The notes beneath the pieces were generated by a model. That model was not told the origin of the DNA. It did no database searches and worked only from the letters and a program-made list of their open reading frames with translations. Below are positions 1 through 8,333 of a stretch of 64,000 nucleotides of DNA, piece by piece. Source of the DNA: BPJO01 sp037189665 (GTDB lineage Bacteria > Planctomycetota > Phycisphaerae > Tepidisphaerales > Tepidisphaeraceae); NCBI GenBank assembly GCA_037189665.1, contig JBBCIV010000070.1, forward strand, positions 11,962 through 75,961, in the 5' to 3' direction. Every line of letters begins with the position of its first letter. The first letter of the stretch is position 1. Both the position numbers and the translations under genes were made by a program.

Positions 1-116
1 AAACTGAATCGCTGGAGCAGGCCATCCATGTGAGGTTCGAGAACCTGCACCAGCACCCGGAGACAACCTTGGCGTTGGAGTACAAATGTGACGCGAAATT
101 ACGAAGGACCGCTTAG
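1..116 (+). CDS. 3' end of an unidentified protein (cut by window edge)
   Basis: An open frame enters from the left edge (first full codon at base 3) and ends at TAG 114-116, giving 37 residues that end in DAKLRRTA. Codon use looks like real coding sequence. It converges on the GH78 gene that ends at 183. The fragment is too short to assign. A sugar-responsive LacI-type regulator would suit the setting, but nothing visible proves it. Confidence 0.4.
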   Translation, partial: TESLEQAIHVRFENLHQHPETTLALEYKCDAKLRRTA

Positions 117-182
117 CGGCGCTAATCCACTCGGTTGCCAGGCGCCTTTGTGAATCTACATAAGGGATTTCCTTCAGCCGGC

Positions 183-2954
183 TTATACGAATGGGGCGCG
201 GAAGCTATACACACCGGATTGCAGTTCGAATATGGCATCGGTGCTGTTTGGCGAACACGCCGTGACGCCCGTCGCCTTCGCGGCTGGTTTTCCCGATTCG
301 GTTATTTGCGTTTTGTCCGATGTCGGCAGCAGCGCGGTTGCCGTCGTATTCGGCGGAACGGTCAGATCGTAGATGATCTGGTTTCCGTCGATGCGCCAGG
401 CGCTGGTGACAAGGCCCCGATGCGTTTCAATACTTGCCTTCGCGTGCGTCAACGGACCGCCCTTCAAAGGATGAGGCGTGAAGCGAACACGAGCATAACC
501 GGGCACGGAAGGGTCGATGGAGATGCCGGCGACGCGCTCGTACAGCCAGGCGCCGATCGCGCCATATGCGTAGTGATTGAACGAGTTCATACCGGCGTTC
601 TGGAAGCCATGTTCAGGCGTCCAGCCGTCCCAGCGTTCCCAGATCGTCGTGGCGCCTTGAGTGACCGCGAATAACCAGCTCGGCCAGTCTTTCTGCATCA
701 ATAGACGATAGGCCATGTCCAATCGGCCATTGGCCGAAAGCACTTCCGCCAGGTAAGGCGACCCCACGAAACCGGTCGCGAGCCTGTCGCCGCGTTTTTC
801 GATGTCCCTGGCGAGCCAGTCGAGCGCGGTTGCACGCGATTTTTCATCGGGCAGCAGGTCGAAGTGCAACGCCAGGACGTACGACGTCTGCGTCGCGCCG
901 GCGAGAAGCCCATCCGGCGTGACGAACCGCTTCTGAAAAGCCCTCCTGGTTTCGGCGGCGATGTTCTCGAAATGAACGGCGTCTTTCTCCTTCCCCAACG
1001 CCCGTGCGATCTGGGCCAGAAGCTTCGCGTCGTACACGAGGAACGCCGTGCCGATCAAGTCCGGCGGTGTCAGTCCCTTGATGTGATGCGGGCCGGCGTC
1101 CTGTGCCAGCCAGTCGCCATATCCCGCCCAGCCTTTCCAGTCCGGGTGCGTGCGAATGCCGTTGTACTCGCGGGCGATATTGTAAAGCTGGTTGACAAAT
1201 CGGCTCATCGATTCGTAATGGCGTTCGACCAGCCGCACGTCGCCGTAGCAAAGCCACATCGTCCAGGGACAGATGACGCCCGCGTCGGCCCAGGCGGGAC
1301 CGCCATCGCCGTATGCCGTATTGCCGAACGAATATCCGGGCAGATGGACTTTGGGAACGATGGCCGGGTAGTCCCCTTCCGGGCGTTGGGCATCGCGAAG
1401 GTCCTGCGTCCATTTGGCGAAAAATCCGTTCACGTCGTAGTTGAACGCCGCCGTCCGGATGAAGACCTGCGCGTCGCCCGTCCAGCCGAGGCGTTCGTTG
1501 CGCTGCGGGCAGTCGGTCGGCACGTCGATGCTGTTGCCGCGCCAGCCCCACTGGATGTTCCGCTGCAACTGGTTCACCGTTTCGTCCGAGCACTCGAACG
1601 ACCCGGCCGATTCGTAATTGGAGTGGACGACGATGGCCTCCACGTCATCGGCCGACAGTTCCGCCGACGCGCTTTCGATCTCCACGAAACGAAAGCCGTG
1701 AAAGACAAACTGTGGGTCAAAAACCTCGACGGCCTCGCCGCGCGGCGTGTAAACGTCCATCTGCTTGGCGCTACGGAGATTAGCGGTGTAAAGCGAACCG
1801 GAGGACAGCTTGTCGAGCACCTCGGCATGCCGGAGACGGATCGGTTCACCCGCCCTGGCGCCGCGGATCGTCAACCGCACGTGGCCGACAAGGTTCTGCC
1901 CGAAATCGACCAGGTGACGATGCCGCAGTATGCCTCCCAGTGGTGTAATGAGAACAGGTTTGAGAACCTGCGTCTCACGCACGGTCGGCCCGGGCGTGGC
2001 GACGAGCGCGATGCCGGTATCCTCAAAAATCGTAACGGGCGGCCAGCGATGGTCGTCGAAGCCGGTCACGTTCCATCCGCGCTGCGCGTGGCGGGCATCC
2101 ACATGCTGCCCCATCATGAGGTCGGCCGAGATGATCTCACCGGTCGACGTTTTCCATGATTCATCAGTAGCGACAGCCTGGGTCGATCCGTCATCAAACG
2201 TAATCGCTAATTGCACTAGCAGCTTTGGCTGCTCGCCGTAATATTGCCGCCGGTCGAGGTTGCCCTGATACCCGCAATACCATCCGTCGGCGATCCACGC
2301 GCCGGCGACATTCTCACCAGATTGAAGCAGTTCGGTCACGTCATACGCCTGATACTGCGCGCGAATGCGGTAGTCCGTCCACCCGGGCGTGAAGATGTCG
2401 TTGCCGACACGCCGCCCGTTGATGTGAAACTCGTAGAATCCAAGGGCGGTCGCGTACAGACGGGCGGATATGATTCGCTTGTCTTGTGCGATCGAAAACG
2501 CCTTGCGCACCATCGAAGGCGGCGCTTCCTGGTGCGTGCCGCCGGTGATCGACGAGCCAATCCATTGGCCTTTCCATTCGGCGCGATCGAGGAGACCCAT
2601 CTCCCAGAACGATGTCTTCGATGGCGCGGTGGGCCTGGCGTCCTGATCCCATATGCGAACGTTCCAGTAAACCCGCTGGCTCGACTTCAGCGGTTTGCCA
2701 GCGTAATCGATGAAAACCGTCCGATCTGACTCGATACGGCCGCTATCCCAGAGGTCACCGATGCCTTTCTCAAGCAAAACCTGCGATGACGCGACGAGGA
2801 TTTGATACGCCGACTGCTTCAAACCGCGAGCCGATTCATCAATGGCAGCGAGCTTCCAACTAAGCCGCGGGATGCGTTCGCCCACTCCGATCGGATCGGC
2901 CAGATACTCACAACGCAATGAATGAACGGTTAAGGATGTAGATTGGGTTGCCAT
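183..2954 (-). CDS. Alpha-L-rhamnosidase, glycoside hydrolase family 78
   Basis: Predicted to remove terminal alpha-L-rhamnose from glycosides or polysaccharides by inverting hydrolysis. The 923-residue length and architecture are typical of full GH78 enzymes: an N-terminal fibronectin-like domain (LTVHSLRCEYLADPIGVG near residue 8), beta-sandwich domains to about 440, then an (alpha/alpha)6 catalytic barrel. The signature DVPTDCPQRNERLGWTGD lies near residue 480 and TTIWERWDGW near 770; these carry the acidic residues expected of the active site. No signal peptide is seen, so it is probably cytoplasmic. The start at 2954 is chosen because it aligns with other GH78 starts and lies 13 bases after the preceding gene; a longer start at 2999 would overlap that gene. 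It is the last gene of a minus-strand run. Confidence 0.93.
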   Translation of the reverse strand: MATQSTSLTVHSLRCEYLADPIGVGERIPRLSWKLAAIDESARGLKQSAYQILVASSQVLLEKGIGDLWDSGRIESDRTVFIDYAGKPLKSSQRVYWNVRIWDQDARPTAPSKTSFWEMGLLDRAEWKGQWIGSSITGGTHQEAPPSMVRKAFSIAQDKRIISARLYATALGFYEFHINGRRVGNDIFTPGWTDYRIRAQYQAYDVTELLQSGENVAGAWIADGWYCGYQGNLDRRQYYGEQPKLLVQLAITFDDGSTQAVATDESWKTSTGEIISADLMMGQHVDARHAQRGWNVTGFDDHRWPPVTIFEDTGIALVATPGPTVRETQVLKPVLITPLGGILRHRHLVDFGQNLVGHVRLTIRGARAGEPIRLRHAEVLDKLSSGSLYTANLRSAKQMDVYTPRGEAVEVFDPQFVFHGFRFVEIESASAELSADDVEAIVVHSNYESAGSFECSDETVNQLQRNIQWGWRGNSIDVPTDCPQRNERLGWTGDAQVFIRTAAFNYDVNGFFAKWTQDLRDAQRPEGDYPAIVPKVHLPGYSFGNTAYGDGGPAWADAGVICPWTMWLCYGDVRLVERHYESMSRFVNQLYNIAREYNGIRTHPDWKGWAGYGDWLAQDAGPHHIKGLTPPDLIGTAFLVYDAKLLAQIARALGKEKDAVHFENIAAETRRAFQKRFVTPDGLLAGATQTSYVLALHFDLLPDEKSRATALDWLARDIEKRGDRLATGFVGSPYLAEVLSANGRLDMAYRLLMQKDWPSWLFAVTQGATTIWERWDGWTPEHGFQNAGMNSFNHYAYGAIGAWLYERVAGISIDPSVPGYARVRFTPHPLKGGPLTHAKASIETHRGLVTSAWRIDGNQIIYDLTVPPNTTATALLPTSDKTQITESGKPAAKATGVTACSPNSTDAIFELQSGVYSFRAPFV

Positions 2955-2962
2955 ATCTATAA

Positions 2963-2977
2963 AACCCTTATAGGGTT
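2963..2977 (-). promoter_or_regulatory. Hairpin holding a stop codon and the GH78 ribosome binding site
   Basis: Read on the minus strand, AACCCTATAAGGGTT is a perfect 6-bp inverted repeat with a 3-base loop. It contains the TAA stop (2970-2968) of the upstream oxidoreductase gene and the AAGGG ribosome binding site of the GH78 gene that starts at 2954. A ribosome ending at TAA would open the stem. Translational coupling is inferred. Confidence 0.4.
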
Positions 2978-3999
2978 GATTGAAGAGACAAGCCGGCAAT
3001 GGCTTTCCGTTGAATCATCAGGCATTCATAAGTGGCTTGCAGGACATCGGTCGTCTTCAGCATGCCTTCACCTGAATCTGCTGTGATCTCCGCGAGAAAC
3101 GCTTCCAGGCATGTGGATGGCTCGGAAGCATCCACGGGCAAGCTTTGGGAAACTGGCTCTTCCGATTTCGCCAGCATCAGATGACTGCTGTCGGCGCTGG
3201 CCTCAAGCACGCCATGCTCGCCGTGACAGGTGAAGCGCCAGTATTGTGGAACTGCATATCCACACCCATCGGGGGCGAGATAGGAGACGTCGGCCAGCAG
3301 ACCACCGTCGTTATCCAACCGCAGCATGAACTGCGCCGCATCCTGAAAATGTGGATACTCCTTCAACCGCGCGTTCCATGCGCGTGCGGCCACCACTTCG
3401 GCAACTTTCCGGCCAGTCATCCAGGGCACCAAGTCGATCCCATGAACAGCGATATCATTGATGGTTCCCCCATGCTTCCCCGGTTCAAAATACCAATGTG
3501 GTCGAGAACCAAGCAATAAGGGATGTTGCGCCGAGAAACTGATTGTATGAACTTCACCAATCGCCCCTTCGCGGATTAATCGCCGCATCGCCCTGAAAGC
3601 GCCACTGCCGCGCAGATCCAACAAACAGCCGACCTTCAGATTTCCGCCAGTTGCAAGTTCCTGAATCCGCCTCCATTCCGCCAGATCGGTACACAACGGT
3701 TTATCGCAGATCACATGCTTGCCCGCCTGCAAAGCCTGGATCACCAGCGACCCGCGCCGGCCGTAATAGTCGCCGACGGCCACGGCATCGCAGGGCACGG
3801 ATGCAAGCACCGCCGCGATATCGGTATGCGTCAGTTCAACCGTTCCGGAACGCGCCAGTTCCTGTGCCCGCCGAGGGTCTTCTTCACACGCGGCCACGAT
3901 CCGAACGGCTGGATGTCGTTGTGCCATCTGATACAGCCCCAGGACGTGATTGTGCTGAAAGCCGAGGAACGCCAGCCGAAGAGGGATTTGTTCAGACAT
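2968..3999 (-). CDS. Gfo/Idh/MocA family oxidoreductase
   Basis: A 343-residue NAD(P)-dependent oxidoreductase-like protein expected to act on a sugar or sugar derivative in the cytoplasm. The N-terminal Rossmann strand reads LRLAFLGFQHNH, so the usual GxGxxG is degenerate (GFQHNH). The family EKP motif is present as CDKPL near residue 98, keeping the lysine. The C-terminal half has the usual alpha/beta domain (GGTINDIAVHGIDLVPW). The degenerate nucleotide loop means cofactor use should not be assumed. Its start overlaps the end of the next upstream gene by 8 bases, so the two oxidoreductases are almost certainly co-translated, perhaps acting as a pair on the sugar released by the adjacent GH78. 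Confidence 0.85.
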   Translation of the reverse strand: MSEQIPLRLAFLGFQHNHVLGLYQMAQRHPAVRIVAACEEDPRRAQELARSGTVELTHTDIAAVLASVPCDAVAVGDYYGRRGSLVIQALQAGKHVICDKPLCTDLAEWRRIQELATGGNLKVGCLLDLRGSGAFRAMRRLIREGAIGEVHTISFSAQHPLLLGSRPHWYFEPGKHGGTINDIAVHGIDLVPWMTGRKVAEVVAARAWNARLKEYPHFQDAAQFMLRLDNDGGLLADVSYLAPDGCGYAVPQYWRFTCHGEHGVLEASADSSHLMLAKSEEPVSQSLPVDASEPSTCLEAFLAEITADSGEGMLKTTDVLQATYECLMIQRKAIAGLSLQSTL

Positions 4000-5080
4000 T
4001 GTGATTCACTCCGTCTTCGTATCGCATGGGCAAGGGATTCTGTTCGTGACATTGCTGAATCACCGCGATCTGCCGTCGGACCTGCTCCAGTTTTACTTGT
4101 GACGAAGTCCCGCGCACCAGGACGTTATATGCGTCGTCGTAAATTCCCTGAGAAATCTGCTGAAAATTATCCGCCGTCGAATTGTTCGCCCACGATTCCT
4201 CGACCCACGGCAACGATTCGCCGTTGTACGCGCGCTGATCCGACCAGCCGGAAGCGGGCTTGTGCGTGGGCGCTTTGGCTGGATCGAAATAGCGCCACTT
4301 AAGATTCTGAAAATCCCCCGTCAATCCCCCCCGTGTGCAGGAAAGGTTGTAAATCTCCCCCTGCGGATACGCCATGAACGAGCTGACAATCACCTCGATC
4401 AATGGAGCGTTTTCACCGTAAAGGGAGACGGCGGCGAAATCTTCAGCATCACCGAAGGGGTTATGACAGGTCAGACGGCTGAAGACCTGCGGCGTCCGAT
4501 CGCCAAACAGGACGATGGCCTGATCCAGTGGATGCGGCGCGGTGTTGTTGAGATTGCCGCCGGCATGGCGCTGACTGGCCTGCCAGTCCCAGCGGCGGGC
4601 GAAGCCACTATACTTGATGCGCGCGTGGACAAGCGTTCCAAGTTTACCTGACGCCAAAACGGCTATGATTTTTTGAAATGCCGGCTGAAATCTGGAATTT
4701 TGAAATGCCAGTAGATGTCGCTCATGGTGTTTGGCAGTGTCAACCATCGCGTCAAAATCCTTCAGGGTCAGCGCAAAAGGCTTTTCCGAAAGAACGTGAT
4801 ACCCCGCCTTCAACGCTGCGATCGTACCGGCTGCGTGAAGATGACTCGGCAACGCGTTGACGACCAGATCCGCTTTCAATTCCTTGTCGCTCAGCAGTTC
4901 CTGATAATCACCGTATGCCCTTGCTCCCTGTTCCGCAACTGCCTCATGGCGCTCCGGCAGAAGGTCGGCGACGGCCACAATCCTGTATTGTTCCCGGGCC
5001 TCGCGAAGCCAACGCACATGAATGCCGTATCCGCTTCGCCCCTGACCCAATATCGCAACCTGTATGATTTTTTCGCTCAT
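3992..5080 (-). CDS. Gfo/Idh/MocA family oxidoreductase
   Basis: A 362-residue cytoplasmic dehydrogenase-type protein. It has a clear dinucleotide-binding start (VAILGQGRSGYGIH, GxGxxG at residues 11-16) and the family motif SEKPFA near residue 98 with the conserved lysine. The C-terminal substrate domain includes GGNLNNTAPHPLDQAI, where the histidine is the usual catalytic candidate. The substrate cannot be read from sequence. Neighbours point to a monosaccharide from rhamnosides. It overlaps the following oxidoreductase by 8 bases. Upstream, about 200 bases separate it from the SGNH hydrolase and contain a GH78-like relic. Confidence 0.88.
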   Translation of the reverse strand: MSEKIIQVAILGQGRSGYGIHVRWLREAREQYRIVAVADLLPERHEAVAEQGARAYGDYQELLSDKELKADLVVNALPSHLHAAGTIAALKAGYHVLSEKPFALTLKDFDAMVDTAKHHERHLLAFQNSRFQPAFQKIIAVLASGKLGTLVHARIKYSGFARRWDWQASQRHAGGNLNNTAPHPLDQAIVLFGDRTPQVFSRLTCHNPFGDAEDFAAVSLYGENAPLIEVIVSSFMAYPQGEIYNLSCTRGGLTGDFQNLKWRYFDPAKAPTHKPASGWSDQRAYNGESLPWVEESWANNSTADNFQQISQGIYDDAYNVLVRGTSSQVKLEQVRRQIAVIQQCHEQNPLPMRYEDGVNHNV

Positions 5081-5095
5081 GAGATTATGAATGAG

Positions 5096-5242
5096 TTAAG
5101 ACCGATTGAGTCCGTCGAGCAGATCATGCAATAACGGCGGGCTTCCAGTCAGGACGTAAGAAACGTCCATCCATGCCGACCGGATCGGTGAGGCATCACA
5201 CTGCAACAAATGGACGGTTAGTGATATACGACGATTTGACAT
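5096..5242 (-). pseudogene. Possible relic of a GH78 N-terminus (48-codon ORF)
   Basis: A minus-strand ATG-to-TAA frame begins MSNRRISLTVHLLQCD. This resembles the start of the GH78 gene at 183-2954 (LTVHSLRCEY). The DNA is also similar over about 50 bases: TAACCGT, then CATT, TTGC and TGTGA blocks in the same order. After that the similarity ends and the frame closes. No convincing ribosome binding site is seen. It may be the surviving 5' end of a lost GH78 copy, or a small unrelated ORF. Confidence 0.3.
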
Positions 5243-5286
5243 AATGAGGGTTGACTTTGGACAAGGGACCGGCGGCGCTCGTCAAA

Positions 5287-6354
5287 CTACAGATGCAAAA
5301 CGGAAAGCAGCACCATTGCATACACGCGATGGCCGAAGTCGTTGGGGTGGTTCAGGCCGTTGCCGGTCAGGTCGAGGTACTTCTTGCGGCTGATCAGCGC
5401 TTCCCAGACGGACAGGACGTCGGCCAGCGCGACGCCTGGCCGTTGTAGTTGCGAGAGCTGGTCGCGGTAGAGCGGATACAACTCGGATTGGGTGCCCGTC
5501 CACTGCGGATTTCCCGTCATCCCGGCGACGAGCAGGCATTCGGCGTCGGGACGTTTCTCGGAGAGGATTTCGATTTGGCGTGAGATGTTGGCCGCGAATT
5601 GATCGGGCGGCATTTTCGCGCTGGCGTCGTTCATCCCGAAAGCGATGATGAGCAAATCCGGCTCGGCGGCGACGGCGGCATCCATCTGTTCGACGCCCCA
5701 TCCCGAGTCTTTCCCGCCTACCGACAGGTTGGCGAACGTCACCGGCGACGAAAACCGCCGCTCGATCGCGCCGGCGACGAGCGGGCCGTAGCCCGGATTT
5801 CCCGGTGGAACACCGTACCGGCCGCTGGCGTTGGACCCGACCGAAATGCTGTCGCCGAGCAGAACGATCCGCACCGGGTCGCCGGCTTGCAATCGCTTTG
5901 ACAGTCGAGGCAGGCCATATGCGGGAGAAGGGGTCCACGACGCCTGCCAGCCATCAAGTTGATGTGAATACGTGACGGCAGTTTGCACGCGGTGGAACTC
6001 TGTCGTCTCAGCAAACAGCAAGTCTGCGTTGCGGTCCCGGCAGGTGCCGTGCTTCTGCGAACCGCGCGGGGGGTACAAATCTGCGTCGGTCAACAGGCTG
6101 ATGCGCGACTGCGCCGTCTGCGTCAGACAACGCGAACCAGGCGACCATAGATAATCCTTTCCCGGTTCGTATGTCATCTCACCGGTACAGCTTTTCAGTT
6201 GAGGCACATCGACAGGTGTAAACATCAACTGCGCCTGGGCAGGATGGCCCGGCGACGGAGGGACAAACAGAACGCTCTCCTCTACCATCGTGGTGGATCG
6301 CCAGAACGGCGGGAACACATCAAACGATTGAACATCAGTGATTGGTTTGCTCAT
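5287..6354 (-). CDS. SGNH/GDSL-type esterase
   Basis: A 355-residue serine esterase, likely a carbohydrate deacylase. An N-terminal beta-rich region of about 150 residues precedes the SGNH domain. Block I is VLLGDSISVGSN near residue 165 (nucleophile Ser in GDSI), block III is FGMND near 240, and block V is NHPNDFGH near 335 with the Asp/His pair. This matches the two-domain layout of bacterial CE2/SGNH acetylesterases. No signal peptide is visible. The start at 6354 is preferred because it makes an ATGA overlap with the upstream epimerase-like gene; the longer upstream frame lies inside that gene. Its role in removing acetyl groups from sugars is inferred. Confidence 0.85.
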   Translation of the reverse strand: MSKPITDVQSFDVFPPFWRSTTMVEESVLFVPPSPGHPAQAQLMFTPVDVPQLKSCTGEMTYEPGKDYLWSPGSRCLTQTAQSRISLLTDADLYPPRGSQKHGTCRDRNADLLFAETTEFHRVQTAVTYSHQLDGWQASWTPSPAYGLPRLSKRLQAGDPVRIVLLGDSISVGSNASGRYGVPPGNPGYGPLVAGAIERRFSSPVTFANLSVGGKDSGWGVEQMDAAVAAEPDLLIIAFGMNDASAKMPPDQFAANISRQIEILSEKRPDAECLLVAGMTGNPQWTGTQSELYPLYRDQLSQLQRPGVALADVLSVWEALISRKKYLDLTGNGLNHPNDFGHRVYAMVLLSVLHL

Positions 6355-7352
6355 GAATTCACCGGCGCCCATGCGGTCCGCAGAAATTTGGAGGTCTGCA
6401 CCGCGTCGCCCGCGGCGAGCAGCGCATCGATCTTCTGCCGATTGGACTGAACGATGTCGTCGAACTGCCTTAGCCACAAAATGCTCTCGGCGATCGCGCC
6501 GGCAGCGTCTTCGCGGTAAGGATACTGGTCCATCGACAGCCATCCCGTATATCCGGTGCGATCCAGCCAGTAGAGCGTTTCGATGTACGTCGTGCTGTGG
6601 ACCGATCCGACGATCATGTCGTCGTCCCACGCGCCGTGGTTATCGTTGAAGTGCATGTGAAACAGCCGGCCGGCGGTGTCGGGATAGCCCTTGCCGGCGC
6701 GCTTGGCGAGCACGATGGCTTCGCCGACCGATTCCTGCGCGACGTAGGCGTGCCCGGTGTCGATGCAGACGCCGACGTTGTCGCGGCCGGTCTCCAGGCA
6801 CATCAACAACGTGTCGGCCATGGTCGCCAGGTAGCTGCGGCAACGTGGTTCCTTGGGCTTGTATTCCAACGCGAAACGCAGTTGCGGATAAGCCGTCGCG
6901 ACTTCGACGATGCCGTCGCGAAACCACGATCGCGCCGAATCGTAGTCGGCCGTTAGAAGGTAATCATATCCGTCCTGTCCGGGCCAGATGTTCAATAGCG
7001 GACAATCCATCGCCAGTGCGACGTCACACAGTTGCCGCGTGTAGTCGATGGCCTCGCGTCGTACCTGCGGGTCGGAACTGCTGTAGCTGCCTTTCCAGAA
7101 TCGCCTGTTGGCGAACAGGTCGGGAATGATGGAAACGCACGCTTTTCCGAGATCGCCAAGCAGCGATTTCATCTGCTTTACGTTGTCCGGAGTAATATCC
7201 CACGTGCCGACGAGTTCGATCCCGTCGACGTGAGGGATGTCCGCCGCCTGACGGAGCATCGTCGCGGTGTCGGGGTTGTCTTTGTATCCGCCGCAGAAGC
7301 GGTCTTTGGTGTTGCCCAGGTTGCCGAGGATCACGGAGTATTTGCGCGCCAT
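6351..7352 (-). CDS. Sugar phosphate isomerase/epimerase-like TIM-barrel protein
   Basis: A 333-residue protein of the xylose isomerase-like TIM-barrel (AP endonuclease 2) superfamily. Candidate metal ligands appear in order: Glu in FALEYKPKEP near 161, Asp in CIDTGHAY near 199, His in HMHFND near 235, and Asp in SMDQYPYRED near 276. Such proteins isomerise or epimerise free sugars or keto-sugars. The exact substrate is unknown. It overlaps the SGNH esterase by 4 bases (ATGA) and lies 33 bases after a second isomerase-like gene, so the genes are probably one operon serving deoxy-sugar catabolism. Confidence 0.85.
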   Translation of the reverse strand: MARKYSVILGNLGNTKDRFCGGYKDNPDTATMLRQAADIPHVDGIELVGTWDITPDNVKQMKSLLGDLGKACVSIIPDLFANRRFWKGSYSSSDPQVRREAIDYTRQLCDVALAMDCPLLNIWPGQDGYDYLLTADYDSARSWFRDGIVEVATAYPQLRFALEYKPKEPRCRSYLATMADTLLMCLETGRDNVGVCIDTGHAYVAQESVGEAIVLAKRAGKGYPDTAGRLFHMHFNDNHGAWDDDMIVGSVHSTTYIETLYWLDRTGYTGWLSMDQYPYREDAAGAIAESILWLRQFDDIVQSNRQKIDALLAAGDAVQTSKFLRTAWAPVNS

Positions 7353-7385
7353 GGTTTTTCCTATGCGTATGCCTGCCGATCGCGA

Positions 7386-8252
7386 TCAGCCATTGGGGGC
7401 CAGCTGATTTTTCAGGTACTCAACTCCCAGCCGTACTGCCATGGTCGGTTCTTCCATGCCTTCGAATTCGAGCGACAACCATCCGCTGTAGTTCGCGTTC
7501 TTCAGCAGCGCGATCTGCGCCGGCACGTCGATCTGACCATGCCCCAGAATCGCGCCGCGCAGCGCGATCGGCGTCGGCGTGCCGAACCACCCGCTGGGCG
7601 GCGTGCGATCCTTGGGCCGGACGTGAAAATCCTTGGCGTGAACCATCACCGCATAGGGCAACAGCCGGCGGACGGATTCAACCGGGTCCTGGTTCAGGCA
7701 GAGGAAGTTGCCCATGTCGAGCGTGACGCCGAAGTTTGGATCGTCAACCGCTTGGACCAATATCTCGATGCGATCAGCGGATTGAAGAAAGTATCCATGA
7801 TTTTCGAGGGATGTTTTGATGTTTTTCGATTTGCCGTATTGCGTGACCTCCCGGCAGGCAGGTACGACAACGTTAAGGAAATCAAGGAACGGAATCTTCG
7901 ATGCTTCGGCATCCCAGGTGACATCGTGTCGAAAGCTGGTGGCGCCGAGAATGGACGCGATATCTATCGCTTGCTTGAGATGGTCGATCTGTTCACGCTG
8001 CTTGACCCGATCGCCAAAGAGTTCCGCCCTGACACAATAACTCGGAACCTTCAAGCCGGCCTCATCACAGGCTTGTCGAAGTTGCCTGGCCCGCGCGATG
8101 GAATCCGCGACCGGCTCATCGCCGATGCCGGAGAATTCGATCCCAGGCACGCCAAGCCCTGCGACGAAATCAATCGTGTCCTCAAGCGTCTTGCGTTCAG
8201 CCCTGCGCCATTTAACCAAGCTGTAAGTGCTGACGGCCAATGAAATGAGCAT
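7386..8252 (-). CDS. Sugar phosphate isomerase/epimerase-like TIM-barrel protein
   Basis: A 288-residue xylose isomerase-like TIM barrel. Likely metal ligands are Glu in SLENHGYF near 151, Asp in TLDMGNFL near 180, His in VMVHAKDFH near 203, and Glu in LSLEFEGMEE near 262. The start at 8252 (MLISLAVSTYSL) is chosen because GAAAGGA sits just upstream and because the first strand of the barrel follows at once; the open frame extends 25 codons further without a good binding site. It probably acts on the same pathway as the adjacent 6351-7352 protein. Confidence 0.87.
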   Translation of the reverse strand: MLISLAVSTYSLVKWRRAERKTLEDTIDFVAGLGVPGIEFSGIGDEPVADSIARARQLRQACDEAGLKVPSYCVRAELFGDRVKQREQIDHLKQAIDIASILGATSFRHDVTWDAEASKIPFLDFLNVVVPACREVTQYGKSKNIKTSLENHGYFLQSADRIEILVQAVDDPNFGVTLDMGNFLCLNQDPVESVRRLLPYAVMVHAKDFHVRPKDRTPPSGWFGTPTPIALRGAILGHGQIDVPAQIALLKNANYSGWLSLEFEGMEEPTMAVRLGVEYLKNQLAPNG

Positions 8253-8333
8253 GTGTAATCCTTTCGATGTTCGGCAATCTATTGCGAAAGAATATGATCG
8301 GCGTCTCTTGTCAAAAACTCCAAGCAACCCGAT

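Noticed and set aside
864..2159. 431-residue open frame on the plus strand opposite the GH78 gene
   Set aside because: It overlaps a full GH78 gene, has no domain and no ribosome binding site; a shadow frame.
7032..8243. 403-residue plus-strand frame opposite two isomerase/epimerase-like genes
   Set aside because: Both minus-strand genes have conserved metal-site motifs and good starts; this frame has none.
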